DNA of 64,000 nucleotides, from contig QHUU01000054.1 in NCBI GenBank assembly GCA_003222155.1, positions 1-64,000 on the forward strand. The letters are read 5' to 3'. A model generated the notes under the pieces. It ran no database searches. It was not told where the DNA came from and was given only the letters and a program-made list of their open reading frames with translations. How positions within the stretch are numbered: the stretch's first letter is position 1; each line of letters opens with the position of its first letter. Shown piece after piece: positions 18,513 to 28,725 of the stretch. The position numbers were made by a program, and so were the translations under genes. This DNA is from Gemmatimonadota bacterium (GTDB lineage Bacteria > Gemmatimonadota > Gemmatimonadetes > Gemmatimonadales > GWC2-71-9).

Positions 18513-21112
18513 CGCCTCCCCGGGTCGAAGCCGACACGCCGCTGATGCAGCAGTATCGCGAGATCAAGGCGCGCCACCCGAATGCCATTCTCTTCTTCCG
18601 GATGGGCGACTTCTACGAGATGTTCGAGGACGACGCCCAGCTGGCGGCCCGCGAGCTCGGCCTCACCCTCACCTCCCGCAATAACGGGGGCGCCGCCGAA
18701 GTGCCGCTGGCCGGCGTACCGGTCAAGGCCGCCACCGACTACCTGCGCCGTCTGATCGCCCAGGGGCATCGCGTGGCGATCTGCGAGCAGGTGGAGGACC
18801 CCAAGCTCGCCAAAGGGCTGGTGCGGCGCGAAGTGGTCGAGACCGTCACGCCCGGCACGGTGCTCGCCGACGACTGGCTGGAGCGACGCCGCAACAACTT
18901 CTTGCTCGCGGTCGATGCGCGCGGCACTCCGGCCGGCCTGGCCGCGCTCGATCTGACCACCGGGGAGCTGCTGCTCGAGACCGCCGCAGCGGAAGAGCTG
19001 CCGGCGGTACTGGCACGCTACGAAGCTCCCGAAGTCGTCGTCCCGGCCGGGATGGTGCTCGCGGTGGCGGGCGCCGCGCGGACCGAGCGCGAGGCCTGGG
19101 AGTTCGATCCCGAGCTGGCGCGCGAGGACCTGACGCGCGCCTTCCGCGTGGCGTCGCTCGACGGGCTGGGGGTCGAGCCGGAGGACCGCCCCGCCCTCGG
19201 AGCGGCCGGCGCCCTGTTGCGCTATGCCCGTGAGCTCAAGCCGGGCGGCCTGCCGCACGTCGCCCGCCCCCGCATCGTGCGGCGCGGCGACCTGCTGCCG
19301 CTCGACGAGATGACCCGCCGCAACCTCGAGCTGGTGGAGCCGCTGCGCGTCGAGCCGGGAAGGAAGGGGACGACGCTGCTCGACGTGCTGGACCGCACCA
19401 TGACGCCGATGGGTGCGCGCCTGCTGCGGCGCTGGCTCCTGGCCCCGCTGGTCGAGGCGGCGACGATCAACGCCCGGCTCGATGCCGTGGACGTGCTCGC
19501 CGCGGACGCGCGCGGGCGCGACCGCCTGCGGGAGGCGCTCGACGGCGTGCGCGACCTCGAGCGCCTGGCGAGTCGGGCGGCGCTCGGGCGGGCCACGCCG
19601 CGCGAGCTGGGCGCCCTGCGCGACTCGCTGCTCCGCCTCCCGGACGTGCGGGGCGCGCTGGACGGCCTCGAAGCGCGCGGGCGGGCCGCGCTGCTCGAGC
19701 AGGCGGCGGACGGCTTCGACCTGCTCCAGGACCTGGGCGAGGAGCTCGGGCGCGCCCTGGTGGAGCGTCCGCCGGCCCAGGCGTCCGACGGGGATGCGGT
19801 GCGCGCCGGCTACGATCGCGAGCTGGACGAGCTCAAGGACGCCCGCGACGGCGGCAAGCACTACATCGCGGGACTGCAGGCGCGCGAGCGCGAGCGCACC
19901 GGGATCGCCTCGCTGAAGGTCGGGTTCAACAAGGTGTTCGGCTACTACATCGAGGTGACGAATCCGCACCGCGATCGCGTGCCCCCCGACTACGAACGGC
20001 GCCAGACCCTGACGGGCGCGGAGCGCTACGTCACGCCCGAGCTGAAGCAGTACGAGGCGAAGGTGCTCGGGGCCGAGGAGCGGATCGCGATCCGCGAGGC
20101 GGAGCTGGTCGACGCGCTGCGACACCGCGTCGCCGATGCGATCGGGCGCGTGCAAGCCACGGCCAGTGTGCTGGCGGGACTCGACGTGTGGAGCGCGCTC
20201 GCCGACGTGGCCCGGCGTGAGGGGTACGTGCGGCCGGAGGTGAACGACGGATTCACGATCGCCCTGGAGGGCAGCCGCCATCCGGTGGTCGAGCGGATGA
20301 TGGCGCGCGAGGCGTTCATCCCGAACGACGTGCTGCTCGACGGCCGAGGGCGGGTGATCCTGCTCACCGGTCCGAACATGGCCGGGAAGTCCACGCTGTT
20401 GCGCCAGGTCGGGCTGTGCGTGCTGCTCGCCCAGATGGGGGCGTTCGTGCCGGCGCGGCGGGCGGTGGTGGGCGTGGTGGACCGGCTGTTCACGCGCGTG
20501 GGAGCGTCCGACAATCTGGTGCGCGGCCAGTCGACCTTCATGGTGGAGATGAGCGAGACGAGCGCGATCCTGCACGGCGCCAGCGCGCGCAGCCTGGTGC
20601 TGCTCGACGAGATCGGGCGGGGGACGTCCACCTACGACGGCGTGGCCATCGCCTGGGCGGTGACGGAGTTCCTCCACAACACGATCGGCTGCAAGACCGT
20701 CTTCGCGACGCATTATCACGAGTTGACCCAGCTCACCGAGGAGCTGGCCCACGCGCGCAACTTCAACGTCGCGGTGCGGGAGGCGGGCGACGAGATCGTA
20801 TTCCTCCACCGGCTCGAGCCGGGCGGCGCCGATCGGTCCTACGGCATTCACGTGGGACAGCTCGCCGGACTCCCGGCGCCGGTGGTGGGGCGGGCGTGGC
20901 AGGTGCTGAAGCTGCTCGAGGCCGGGCATCACGTGGCGCGGCAGGCGTCTCCCGCGCCGCCCGACGCGACGCAGCTCGGCCTGTTCGCCCCGGCCCCTCC
21001 GCACCCCCTGCTGCGGGAGCTGGACGGCCTGAACGTGGACGCGTTGTCGCCGCTCGAGGCGTTGAACCGCCTCGCGGCGTGGAAGAAGCAGCGGGAGGAG
21101 GAGGGAGCGTGA
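18509..21112 (+). CDS. mutS: DNA mismatch repair protein MutS
   Basis: TPLMQQYREIKARHPNAILFFRMGDFYEMF; Walker A TGPNMAGKSTLLRQ; LLDEIGRGTSTYDGVAIAWA. Confidence 0.98.
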   Translation: MTPPRVEADTPLMQQYREIKARHPNAILFFRMGDFYEMFEDDAQLAARELGLTLTSRNNGGAAEVPLAGVPVKAATDYLRRLIAQGHRVAICEQVEDPKLAKGLVRREVVETVTPGTVLADDWLERRRNNFLLAVDARGTPAGLAALDLTTGELLLETAAAEELPAVLARYEAPEVVVPAGMVLAVAGAARTEREAWEFDPELAREDLTRAFRVASLDGLGVEPEDRPALGAAGALLRYARELKPGGLPHVARPRIVRRGDLLPLDEMTRRNLELVEPLRVEPGRKGTTLLDVLDRTMTPMGARLLRRWLLAPLVEAATINARLDAVDVLAADARGRDRLREALDGVRDLERLASRAALGRATPRELGALRDSLLRLPDVRGALDGLEARGRAALLEQAADGFDLLQDLGEELGRALVERPPAQASDGDAVRAGYDRELDELKDARDGGKHYIAGLQARERERTGIASLKVGFNKVFGYYIEVTNPHRDRVPPDYERRQTLTGAERYVTPELKQYEAKVLGAEERIAIREAELVDALRHRVADAIGRVQATASVLAGLDVWSALADVARREGYVRPEVNDGFTIALEGSRHPVVERMMAREAFIPNDVLLDGRGRVILLTGPNMAGKSTLLRQVGLCVLLAQMGAFVPARRAVVGVVDRLFTRVGASDNLVRGQSTFMVEMSETSAILHGASARSLVLLDEIGRGTSTYDGVAIAWAVTEFLHNTIGCKTVFATHYHELTQLTEELAHARNFNVAVREAGDEIVFLHRLEPGGADRSYGIHVGQLAGLPAPVVGRAWQVLKLLEAGHHVARQASPAPPDATQLGLFAPAPPHPLLRELDGLNVDALSPLEALNRLAAWKKQREEEGA

Positions 21113-21723
21113 GGGCGTGGCGCAGCGCGCTCACCGGCGCGGTGGCGCTGGGGGTAGCGGCGTGCGGCAAGTCGCGGTCGGGGGACCAGACCGGGGGCGG
21201 GGAACCGGCGAGCGGGCCGCCCGACCAGGAGCCGCCCGTGGCGGTCAACGGCGACTCGCCCATCCAGTATCCGCCCCGGCTGTACGACCAGAAGGTGGAA
21301 GGCGACGTGGTGCTCCGCTTGTTCGTCGACTCCACCGGGCGACTCGCCGCCGAGTCGAGTCGCGTGGCCGAATCGAGCGGCTACCCGGCGCTCGATTCGG
21401 CGGCGCTCTCCGGGTCGCGTCGGCTGCGGTTCACCCCGGCCCGGCGCCACGGCTTGCCGATCGCGACGGCGTTCCTCCAGCCGATCGAGTTCCACCACCC
21501 CCAGGCCGGCGGATCGGTGCGCAAGGGCGAGCCGGACACGGTGAGGCCGCGGGCCGCGCCGGTGCGTGCTCCGACCCCGACCCCGCCCGTCGCGCCGGTG
21601 CGGGCGCCGCGACGCGACACCACGGCGGTACGGCGCGACACGTCCCCGTCTCCCGCCGACACGACGCGCGCGGTCCCGGAGAGCGCGGGCGCGAAGCCGG
21701 ACACGAATGCCACCCCACACTGA
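21109..21723 (+). CDS. TonB C-terminal domain lipoprotein-like protein
   Basis: YDQKVEGDVVLRLFVDSTGRL...YPALDSAALSGSRRLRFTPARRHGLPIATAFLQPIEF. Confidence 0.75.
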   Translation: MRAWRSALTGAVALGVAACGKSRSGDQTGGGEPASGPPDQEPPVAVNGDSPIQYPPRLYDQKVEGDVVLRLFVDSTGRLAAESSRVAESSGYPALDSAALSGSRRLRFTPARRHGLPIATAFLQPIEFHHPQAGGSVRKGEPDTVRPRAAPVRAPTPTPPVAPVRAPRRDTTAVRRDTSPSPADTTRAVPESAGAKPDTNATPH

Positions 21724-23092
21724 GCCGTATGGGAACATTCTCGAGACGATCGGCTGGACGCCGCTGGTCCGGCTGAACCGGGTCACCCAGGGCCTCCGCA
21801 CGCCGGTCTACGCCAAAGCGGAATTCTTCAACCCCGGGGGCTCGGTGAAAGACCGCATCGGGCTCGCGATGATCGAGGCCGCGGAGCGCGAGGGGCGGCT
21901 CAAGCCGGGGGGACTGGTGGTCGAGGCGACGTCGGGGAACACCGGCGTCGGGCTGGCGTTGGCCGCCGCGGTGAAGGGCTACCACTGCATCTTCACGATG
22001 CCGGACAAGATGTCGCAGGAAAAAGCCCGCCTGCTGCGCGCGCTCGGGGCCGAGGTGATCATCACGCCGACCGCGGTTCCGCCGGACCACCCGGACAACT
22101 ACATCGTGAAGGGGCGCGCCATCGCGGCGGCGCACCCGAACGCGATCTTCGCGGACCAGCACTACAACCCCGTCAACCCCGACGTGCACTACCGCACGAC
22201 CGGCCCGGAGATCTGGGAGCAGACCGCAGGCAGAATCACGCACTTCGTGTGCGCTCCGGGCACGGGGGGCACCGTGAGCGGGGCCGGGCGCTATCTCAAG
22301 GAGCAGCGCCCGACCATCCGCGTGATCGCCGGCGACCCCGTCGGCTCGATCTATTCGGACTACGCGCGGACACACCACAAGACCGAAGGCCGTCCCTACA
22401 AGGTGGAAGGCATCGGCGGCGACAAGATTCCAAGCTCGCTGCATTGGGACGTGATCGACGAGTGGGTCACGGTGTCCGACAAGGACGCGATGCTCCTGGT
22501 GCGACGCCTGGCCAAGGAGGAAGGCCTGTTCGCCGGCGGCTCGACCGGGGTGAACGTCGTGGCGGCGTTGGAGGTGGCGCGTCGGGTGAACGATCCGCAG
22601 GCACTCGTGGTCACGGTACTCGCGGACACGGGAGAGCGCTATCTCTCCAAAGTATTCAACGATGAATGGCTGCGCGAGAACCAGATCCTCGACGCCGAGC
22701 GCGTGTCGGTGGCGCAGCTGCTCGAGGCGCGAAACTCCGGCGCCCCACCGCTGATCTCCGTCCCGCCGACCGCGACGGTACGCCAGGCGCTGAACCTCAT
22801 GAGCACCTATAACGTGTCGCAGCTGCCGGTGCTGGACGGCGGCGACGGCGTGGGTGCCGTCGCAGAGCCGGTCCTGATGGCGCGCGCGCTCGAGGAGCCC
22901 GCCACACTCGACCGGCCGGTTCAGGAAGTGATGGACGCGCCGTACCCGGTGGTGGATGCGGATCTCCCGGTGGAGCGGCTCACGACGCTGCTCTCGCGCG
23001 AAACGCCCGCGGCGCTGGTGCGGCGCGAGGGGAAGATCGCGGGGATCGTCACGCGGTACGACGTGCTGCACCAGCTGGCCGGAATCCGCTGA
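21707..23092 (+). CDS. Cystathionine beta-synthase/cysteine synthase with CBS domains
   Basis: NPGGSVKDRIGLAMIEAAE, EATSGNTGVGLALAAA, GTGGTVSGAGRYLKE; two C-terminal CBS domains. Confidence 0.93.
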   Translation: MPPHTEPYGNILETIGWTPLVRLNRVTQGLRTPVYAKAEFFNPGGSVKDRIGLAMIEAAEREGRLKPGGLVVEATSGNTGVGLALAAAVKGYHCIFTMPDKMSQEKARLLRALGAEVIITPTAVPPDHPDNYIVKGRAIAAAHPNAIFADQHYNPVNPDVHYRTTGPEIWEQTAGRITHFVCAPGTGGTVSGAGRYLKEQRPTIRVIAGDPVGSIYSDYARTHHKTEGRPYKVEGIGGDKIPSSLHWDVIDEWVTVSDKDAMLLVRRLAKEEGLFAGGSTGVNVVAALEVARRVNDPQALVVTVLADTGERYLSKVFNDEWLRENQILDAERVSVAQLLEARNSGAPPLISVPPTATVRQALNLMSTYNVSQLPVLDGGDGVGAVAEPVLMARALEEPATLDRPVQEVMDAPYPVVDADLPVERLTTLLSRETPAALVRREGKIAGIVTRYDVLHQLAGIR

Positions 23093-24123
23093 TGCGCGTC
23101 GGCGTGCTCACGGGGGGCGCGTCCGCCGAGCGCACCGTGGCGTTCGCCGGTGCGGCGCAGATCGTCGAGGCGTTGCGGGGCCGGGGCCACACCGTGACGG
23201 TCGTGGACACGGTGACCGGCCTGCTCGGTCCCGCCGACGAGCGGCGCCTGCTCACAACGGCGGTCGGACGCGAGCCGCCCGCGGTGGCGGAGCTCGACGA
23301 GCGCGAGCGCGCGATGCTGTCGAACGGGCTCGCGTCGCTGCCGGCGGTACGGGACGCAGACGTGCTGTTCCTCTGCCTGCACGCCGGCCGCGGAGAGGGC
23401 GGGACGCTCCAGGCGGTGCTCGACGTGATCGGCGTTCCGTATACCGGCAGCGGCGCGCTCGCGAGCGCGCTCGCGATGGACAAGGATCTCGCGAAGCGGC
23501 TGTTCCGGGCTGCGGGAGTGCCCGTGCCGGCCTGGTTCATGGCGCCCCCCCCGGTGGCCCCCGAGGACGTGACCACGGCCCTGGGCTGGCCGGTGATCGT
23601 GAAGCCCTCCAACATGGGCTCGTCCGTGGGCATGTCCCTGGTGCGCAACGCCGAGGGGCTGGACGCGGCCGTCACGCTGGCACGCGCGTACGATGCGGAG
23701 GTCATGGCCGAGCAGTTCGTCCCCGGGCGAGAGCTGACCGTCGGGGTACTGGGCGATGTGCCGCTCCCGGTGGGGGAAATCATCCCGAAGCACGAGCTGT
23801 TCGACTACGAGTGCAAGTACACGCCGGGGATGTCGGAGGAGATCTTCCCCGCCAAGGTCGACACGACCCTGGCGCGTCAGCTGCAGGAGCTGGCGCTGAC
23901 GGCGCACCGGGCGCTCAAACTCGGGGGATACTCGCGTGTTGACTTCCGGTTGAGCCCCGAGGGCGACATCTTTTGTCTCGAGGCCAACACGCTTCCCGGC
24001 ATGACGCGGACGAGCCTCCTGCCCCAGGCCGCCCGGGCGGCGGGGATCGAGTTCCCGGAGCTGTGCGAGCGGATCTGCCGGCTTGCGGGCGGTGGGAACT
24101 CGGGGAGCGCGCGCGGGGGATAA
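23092..24123 (+). CDS. ddl: D-alanine--D-alanine ligase
   Basis: GGASAERTVAF, VIVKPSNMGSSVGMSLV, EANTLPGMTRTSLLPQAA. Confidence 0.95.
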   Translation: MRVGVLTGGASAERTVAFAGAAQIVEALRGRGHTVTVVDTVTGLLGPADERRLLTTAVGREPPAVAELDERERAMLSNGLASLPAVRDADVLFLCLHAGRGEGGTLQAVLDVIGVPYTGSGALASALAMDKDLAKRLFRAAGVPVPAWFMAPPPVAPEDVTTALGWPVIVKPSNMGSSVGMSLVRNAEGLDAAVTLARAYDAEVMAEQFVPGRELTVGVLGDVPLPVGEIIPKHELFDYECKYTPGMSEEIFPAKVDTTLARQLQELALTAHRALKLGGYSRVDFRLSPEGDIFCLEANTLPGMTRTSLLPQAARAAGIEFPELCERICRLAGGGNSGSARGG

Positions 24124-24130
24124 TTACAGG

Positions 24131-24949
24131 ATGGTCCCGCAGCGGATGTTCGGTATGACGCCATGGGTGCGGCGGCTGATCGTCGCCAACCTGGTCGTGT
24201 TCCTGCTCCAGATGACGATCTTCGTCAACCCGTGGTTCGTGGCGACGTTCGGGTTCGCGCCGCTGGACGCGCTGGCGCGGCCCTGGACGTTCGTCACCTA
24301 CGCGTTCATCCACGCCAACTTCCTGCATCTCGCGTTCAACCTGCTGGCGCTGTTCGTGTTCGGGCCGCCCGTGGAAGAGCGGATGGGCGGGGGGTCGTTC
24401 CTCGCGTACTACGGGCTGTGCGCGCTGGGAGGCGCCGCCCTGTCCTTCGCCCTGGCAATGACGTTTCAGCAGGTGCAGCTCGTGGTGGGCGCGTCGGCGG
24501 CGGTGTACGGCGTGATGCTGGCGTTCGCGTGGGCCTGGCCCGATCAGCCCATTTCCGTGTTCCCGCTCCCCGAGCCGATCGCCGCGAAATGGCTGGTGAC
24601 GTTCGCGGTGGCGATTTCGCTCGTGCCGGCGCTCAACCAGGGCGTGGCTTACCTCGCGCACTTGGGTGGCTTCGCGGCCGGCTTCCTCTACCTGAAGGCA
24701 GCGGACTGGCGCCTCGCGCGGGCCGAGCGGCATCTCCGCCGCGCGACGGAGCCGAGCGTGCTGGTGCACCCCGCCCGCGCGGCGCGCGCCAGCGCCGCCC
24801 CCAAGCCGCGCCGGGCCGAACGCGATCCGGCGCAGGCGGAAATCGACCGCGTGCTCGACAAGATCTCGGCCCGCGGGATCGAGAGCCTCACACCTGCGGA
24901 GCGGCGTTTTCTCACCGAAATGAGCCGCAAGATGCGCGGCCGGACATGA
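24131..24949 (+). CDS. Rhomboid family intramembrane serine protease
   Basis: HANFLHLAFNLLALFVFG, GASAAVYGVMLAF, AHLGGFAAGFLYL. Confidence 0.93.
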   Translation: MVPQRMFGMTPWVRRLIVANLVVFLLQMTIFVNPWFVATFGFAPLDALARPWTFVTYAFIHANFLHLAFNLLALFVFGPPVEERMGGGSFLAYYGLCALGGAALSFALAMTFQQVQLVVGASAAVYGVMLAFAWAWPDQPISVFPLPEPIAAKWLVTFAVAISLVPALNQGVAYLAHLGGFAAGFLYLKAADWRLARAERHLRRATEPSVLVHPARAARASAAPKPRRAERDPAQAEIDRVLDKISARGIESLTPAERRFLTEMSRKMRGRT

Positions 24950-25073
24950 GCGGCGCCGGCTAGAACCCGCACGCTGAAAAGTCAAGGAGCGCGTCACGCG
25001 CCGGCCGGCGGTCGGCGAGGGGCGCGCGCTTGTCTCCGGCGGGGCCGATTCCCAAATTGAGGCCGGCCGCTCC

Positions 25074-26018
25074 ATGCTCGTCAACCTCGTGCCGGAGTTC
25101 CTCGCGGTGCTCGCCGCGCCCGACCCCCCCGCGGCCTATCACGATTATCTCGAGCGGCACAAGCCCGTGCTGCAGGGCTACTGGCACAACTACGTCCTCG
25201 ACCCGACCTCGCCGCACGCGGAGCGGGTGATTGCCACAGCGCTGCGCGCGGAGCGCGCCGATCTCGAGCGGCTGCTCGACGACGTGGACGTCGCCGCGAT
25301 CGCCGACGACGCGCTGCGCCGCGCGCTCGAGCAGTTCGAGGCGGACTGCCCCGTCGACCTGTACCTGATGGTCGGCGTCGGGGCCGCCAACGCGGGGGAG
25401 CTGGTCGTGGGGGGGCGCGGCATCGCCTTCGTGTGTCTCGAGCACTTCACCGGCCGCGCCAACCCGCAGACCTATGGCATGGGACTCGCGCCGCACCTGT
25501 TGCCGCTGTGGATCGCGCACGAGGTGGCGCACGCGGTGCGCTACACCTCGCCCTCGAGCCGCGCCGACCTGCGGCGCCTGGTGGCGGACCTGCGCGGCTA
25601 CTATGACTACTGGGACACCGGGAGCCGGGCGAGCCTGCGCGAGCTGCTCGTGAACGAAGGGGTGGCGGTGGCCGGGGCCCAGGCGGTCGCCCCGGGGTTC
25701 GAGCCGTGGGAGTACTTCGGCTATACGCGACGCCAATACCGGCGCATCCGCGAGCTCGACGCCTTCCTGCGGCGCGCCGCCGCGCCGCTCTTGGACGAGT
25801 CGGGCCTGGGGTTGCGGTTGCGCTTTCTGTCGGGGGGGATGAGCCCCGCGGCCCGGATGATGAGCGGCAAGATGCTGCCGGAGCGCGCCGGTTACTATCT
25901 CGGTCTGCGGCTGGTGGAGAACTATCTCGCCGAGCGGGGGATTGCGTCCACGCTGCGCGCCGCGACGGCGGAGCTCCGCAAGGCCGACGAGCGCGCGCTG
26001 GGCATGCAGAGCGCATGA
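25074..26018 (+). CDS. Putative Zn-dependent protease (HExxH-type, DUF2268-like)
   Basis: LPLWIAHEVAHAVRYTS metalloprotease motif. Confidence 0.6.
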   Translation: MLVNLVPEFLAVLAAPDPPAAYHDYLERHKPVLQGYWHNYVLDPTSPHAERVIATALRAERADLERLLDDVDVAAIADDALRRALEQFEADCPVDLYLMVGVGAANAGELVVGGRGIAFVCLEHFTGRANPQTYGMGLAPHLLPLWIAHEVAHAVRYTSPSSRADLRRLVADLRGYYDYWDTGSRASLRELLVNEGVAVAGAQAVAPGFEPWEYFGYTRRQYRRIRELDAFLRRAAAPLLDESGLGLRLRFLSGGMSPAARMMSGKMLPERAGYYLGLRLVENYLAERGIASTLRAATAELRKADERALGMQSA

Positions 26019-26215
26019 GTCCGCGGGCGAAGGCGGAGCGGCGCCGCAACCGGCCGTTGCGCGAGGTGCTGGACGAGTTGCTGGCGCACACGCGCGAGCT
26101 CGTGCGGCGCGCCAAGGAGATGACGCCCGCCGAGTTCGACTACGCGCAGCAGCGCCTCGAATGGCTGGCGGACGAGGTGTGGCGCGTCGCCACGGGCGAG
26201 CGGCCTCCGGGGTAA
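26015..26215 (+). CDS. Small hypothetical protein (66 aa)
   Basis: ATG overlaps the upstream stop (ATGA). Confidence 0.55.
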   Translation: MSPRAKAERRRNRPLREVLDELLAHTRELVRRAKEMTPAEFDYAQQRLEWLADEVWRVATGERPPG

Positions 26216-26219
26216 CGCG

Positions 26220-27824
26220 TCACGGCGCCGTCCCCGGTACGGTGGGATAACTGATCCCGAGCTGCTTGAGATACGTCTCGTACTTCGTGGGGTCGTAGTA
26301 GTACTTCCGCATCTGCTCGCGGTACTTCGCCATCTTCTCCGCGTTGAGCCACGTGGCCGGCTGATCGGTCGGGGCCATGAGCGGGCGGTACTTCGTCGTT
26401 TTCGTCTGTACGTTCGTGAAGTAGTCCTTGGCATCGCTCAGCAGCTTGGGCCGCAGCATGAGGTCGAGCAGCGTCATCGCCTGCACCTTGGCTCCGGCGA
26501 TCACGCCCTTGTGCGCGATCGGAGTCGCCATCGCGATGGCGTCGGCCCAGTTGTGCCCCGGCGTACCGGGAATGTTGGCCGGGTAGTAGAGCGTCACCGA
26601 GGGCACGGTCCACGTCACGTCACCAATGTCGTCGCTGCCGGTGCCGGTGCTCGCCTTGGCCGCCTCCTCGGGCGAGCGCAGCGGCGCCACGGACGTGTGG
26701 AGTCCGCTGTCGGGCCGGCCCATCATCACCTGCACGGCCCGCGCCAGCGTCTGGTCCTTCTCGTCCCACGGGGGCATCCCCACGCGCACCGCGTTGGCGT
26801 GCAACGCCTCGGCGACGGGCTTGTTGAAGTGGGGCCGCCAGGCGGAGCCGATGACCTGCACGGTATCGACCGTGGTGAACGTGGCCAGGGCGGCGGCGCG
26901 CGCGATCTGCTTCGCGTCTTCGAACATCTTCGTCACGCGCTCCGGGTCCCGCTCGCGGAAGTAGAACCAGATGGCGGCGGTGCTCGGCACCACGTTGGGC
27001 TGATCGCCGCCGTCCGTGATGACGTAGTGCGAGCGCTGCGCCGGCTCCATGTGCTCGCGGTGGTACTCCCACGCGTTGGCGAAGGTCATGACGCCGTCGA
27101 GCGCGCTGCGGCCGCGCCACGGCGCGCCGGCGGCATGGGCGCTCTGCCCCTTGAACTTGAAGAGCGCCGAGATCAGGGCCAGCGCGGGCTCGTCGCCCCA
27201 CGAGATGCCGTATTCGTCGCCCACGTGCGCGAAGAGATTCGCGTCCACATCCCGGAACACTCCGGCGCGCACCAGGAACGCCTTGCTCCCCAGCTGTTCC
27301 TCGGCGACACCCGGCCAGAGCACGATGGTGCCGGGCAGCCGCTCGCGCGTCATGATGTCCTTCACCGCGAGCGCGGCGAGAATGTTGAGCGGAACGCCGC
27401 TGTTGTGCCCCTCGCCGTGGCCCGGCGCGCCCTCGATGATCGGATCGTGAGACGCCACTCCCGGCTTCTGGCTCGCCTGCGGGATACAGTCGATGTCCGA
27501 TCCGAGGGCGATCACGGGCTTTCCGCTCCCCCAGCGCGCCACCCACGCGGTGGGGATACCGGCGACCCGACGCTCGAGCGCGAACCCGTTCCGCTCGAGG
27601 ATGGCACTCAAGTACTTGGAGGTCTCGATTTCCTGCATGCCGAGCTCGCCGAACGAGAAGACCTGGTCGACCATCTGCTGAGCGAACGTCGCCTGGGCGT
27701 CGATGGCGCGGGCGACTTCCGCTTTGAGTCGGTCGAGCCGCTGGTCGGGGGGCGGGGGCGCCTGAGCGACGAGACCGCGCAGCACGACGAACGGGACGAG
27801 CAGGGGTACCCGGAGGCGCATCAT
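26220..27824 (-). CDS. M20-type amidohydrolase/peptidase (AbgB-like)
   Basis: ALGSDIDCIPQ, GHGEGHNSGVPLNILAAL, HAAGAPWRGRSALDGV motifs; signal peptide. Confidence 0.88.
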   Translation of the reverse strand: MMRLRVPLLVPFVVLRGLVAQAPPPPDQRLDRLKAEVARAIDAQATFAQQMVDQVFSFGELGMQEIETSKYLSAILERNGFALERRVAGIPTAWVARWGSGKPVIALGSDIDCIPQASQKPGVASHDPIIEGAPGHGEGHNSGVPLNILAALAVKDIMTRERLPGTIVLWPGVAEEQLGSKAFLVRAGVFRDVDANLFAHVGDEYGISWGDEPALALISALFKFKGQSAHAAGAPWRGRSALDGVMTFANAWEYHREHMEPAQRSHYVITDGGDQPNVVPSTAAIWFYFRERDPERVTKMFEDAKQIARAAALATFTTVDTVQVIGSAWRPHFNKPVAEALHANAVRVGMPPWDEKDQTLARAVQVMMGRPDSGLHTSVAPLRSPEEAAKASTGTGSDDIGDVTWTVPSVTLYYPANIPGTPGHNWADAIAMATPIAHKGVIAGAKVQAMTLLDLMLRPKLLSDAKDYFTNVQTKTTKYRPLMAPTDQPATWLNAEKMAKYREQMRKYYYDPTKYETYLKQLGISYPTVPGTAP

Positions 27825-28109
27825 GGGGTGTCGTGTTGGGGGTTGCCCGCGTAGCTACTCGTAACGATGCCCCGACCGGAGACCCCGCGCCAGGGCGCCA
27901 TTGCGGCCACAGCGGGCCCGGTTCGCGGCCTTGACACCCGCGGGAGCGGCGGACAGGTTAGCACCCCATCGATACGGTTCGGTAGGAGCTACCCGCAGAC
28001 GCGGGACGGCGTGGCTGTCCACACCCCTCTGGCCACGCTGCTCTCAACACCGCATTCGTGACGGCCGGCAGATGAAACTCGTGGACCCCATCCGGATCGG
28101 GAGGTAGTT

Positions 28110-28625
28110 ATGGCGGCGGATTTCTTCATCGGCGAGTCTCTGGTAGGCGACGGGAACGAGATCGCCCACATCGACCTGATCATCGGGTCGAAGTCGGGGC
28201 ACGCAGGACAGGCCTTCGTCAACACACTGTCGAACAACACCGACGGCTTCACCAAGCTGCTCGCCGTCGTCACCCCCAACCTGCCGGCCAAGCCCGACAC
28301 GCTGCTGTTCAACAAGGTGACGATCAAGAACGCCACGCAGGCGGTGCAGATGTTCGGCCCGGCGCAGGCGGCCGTCGCCCGCGCGGTGGTCGACAGCGTG
28401 TCCTCGGGCATCATCCCGCGGGACAAGGTGGACGACTATTGCATCCTGGTGGGTGTGTTCATTCACTGGGAAGCGAAGAACGACAAGAAGATTTACGACT
28501 TCAACTACCGGGCCACGAAGGAGTCGATCGAGCGGGCCCTCAAGGGCCAGCCGAAGGTCGACACGGTGATCTCTCAGGCCAAGACGGCGTCGCATCCGTT
28601 CGCGGGTGGCGCGGACAAGGGCTGA
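28110..28625 (+). CDS. fae: Formaldehyde-activating enzyme (5,6,7,8-tetrahydromethanopterin hydro-lyase)
   Basis: Near-complete Fae signature: [32 protein letters not shown]...[14 protein letters not shown]. Confidence 0.98.
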   Translation: MAADFFIGESLVGDGNEIAHIDLIIGSKSGHAGQAFVNTLSNNTDGFTKLLAVVTPNLPAKPDTLLFNKVTIKNATQAVQMFGPAQAAVARAVVDSVSSGIIPRDKVDDYCILVGVFIHWEAKNDKKIYDFNYRATKESIERALKGQPKVDTVISQAKTASHPFAGGADKG

Positions 28626-28725
28626 TCTCTCCGGCAGTCGGCTGATGGCACGTCGAGGGGCGGGACTGCCGCCCCTCGACTGCGTTTCGAGTCCCGCGCC
28701 GACTCATCGTGGAGCACGAATCCTG

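Noticed and set aside
18425-21004. 859-aa minus-strand ORF opposite mutS
   Set aside because: Antisense of unmistakable mutS; composition typical of mirrored GC-rich coding DNA.
21431-23071. 546-aa minus-strand ORF opposite TonB/CBS genes
   Set aside because: Shadow ORF; the plus strand carries conserved PLP-enzyme motifs.
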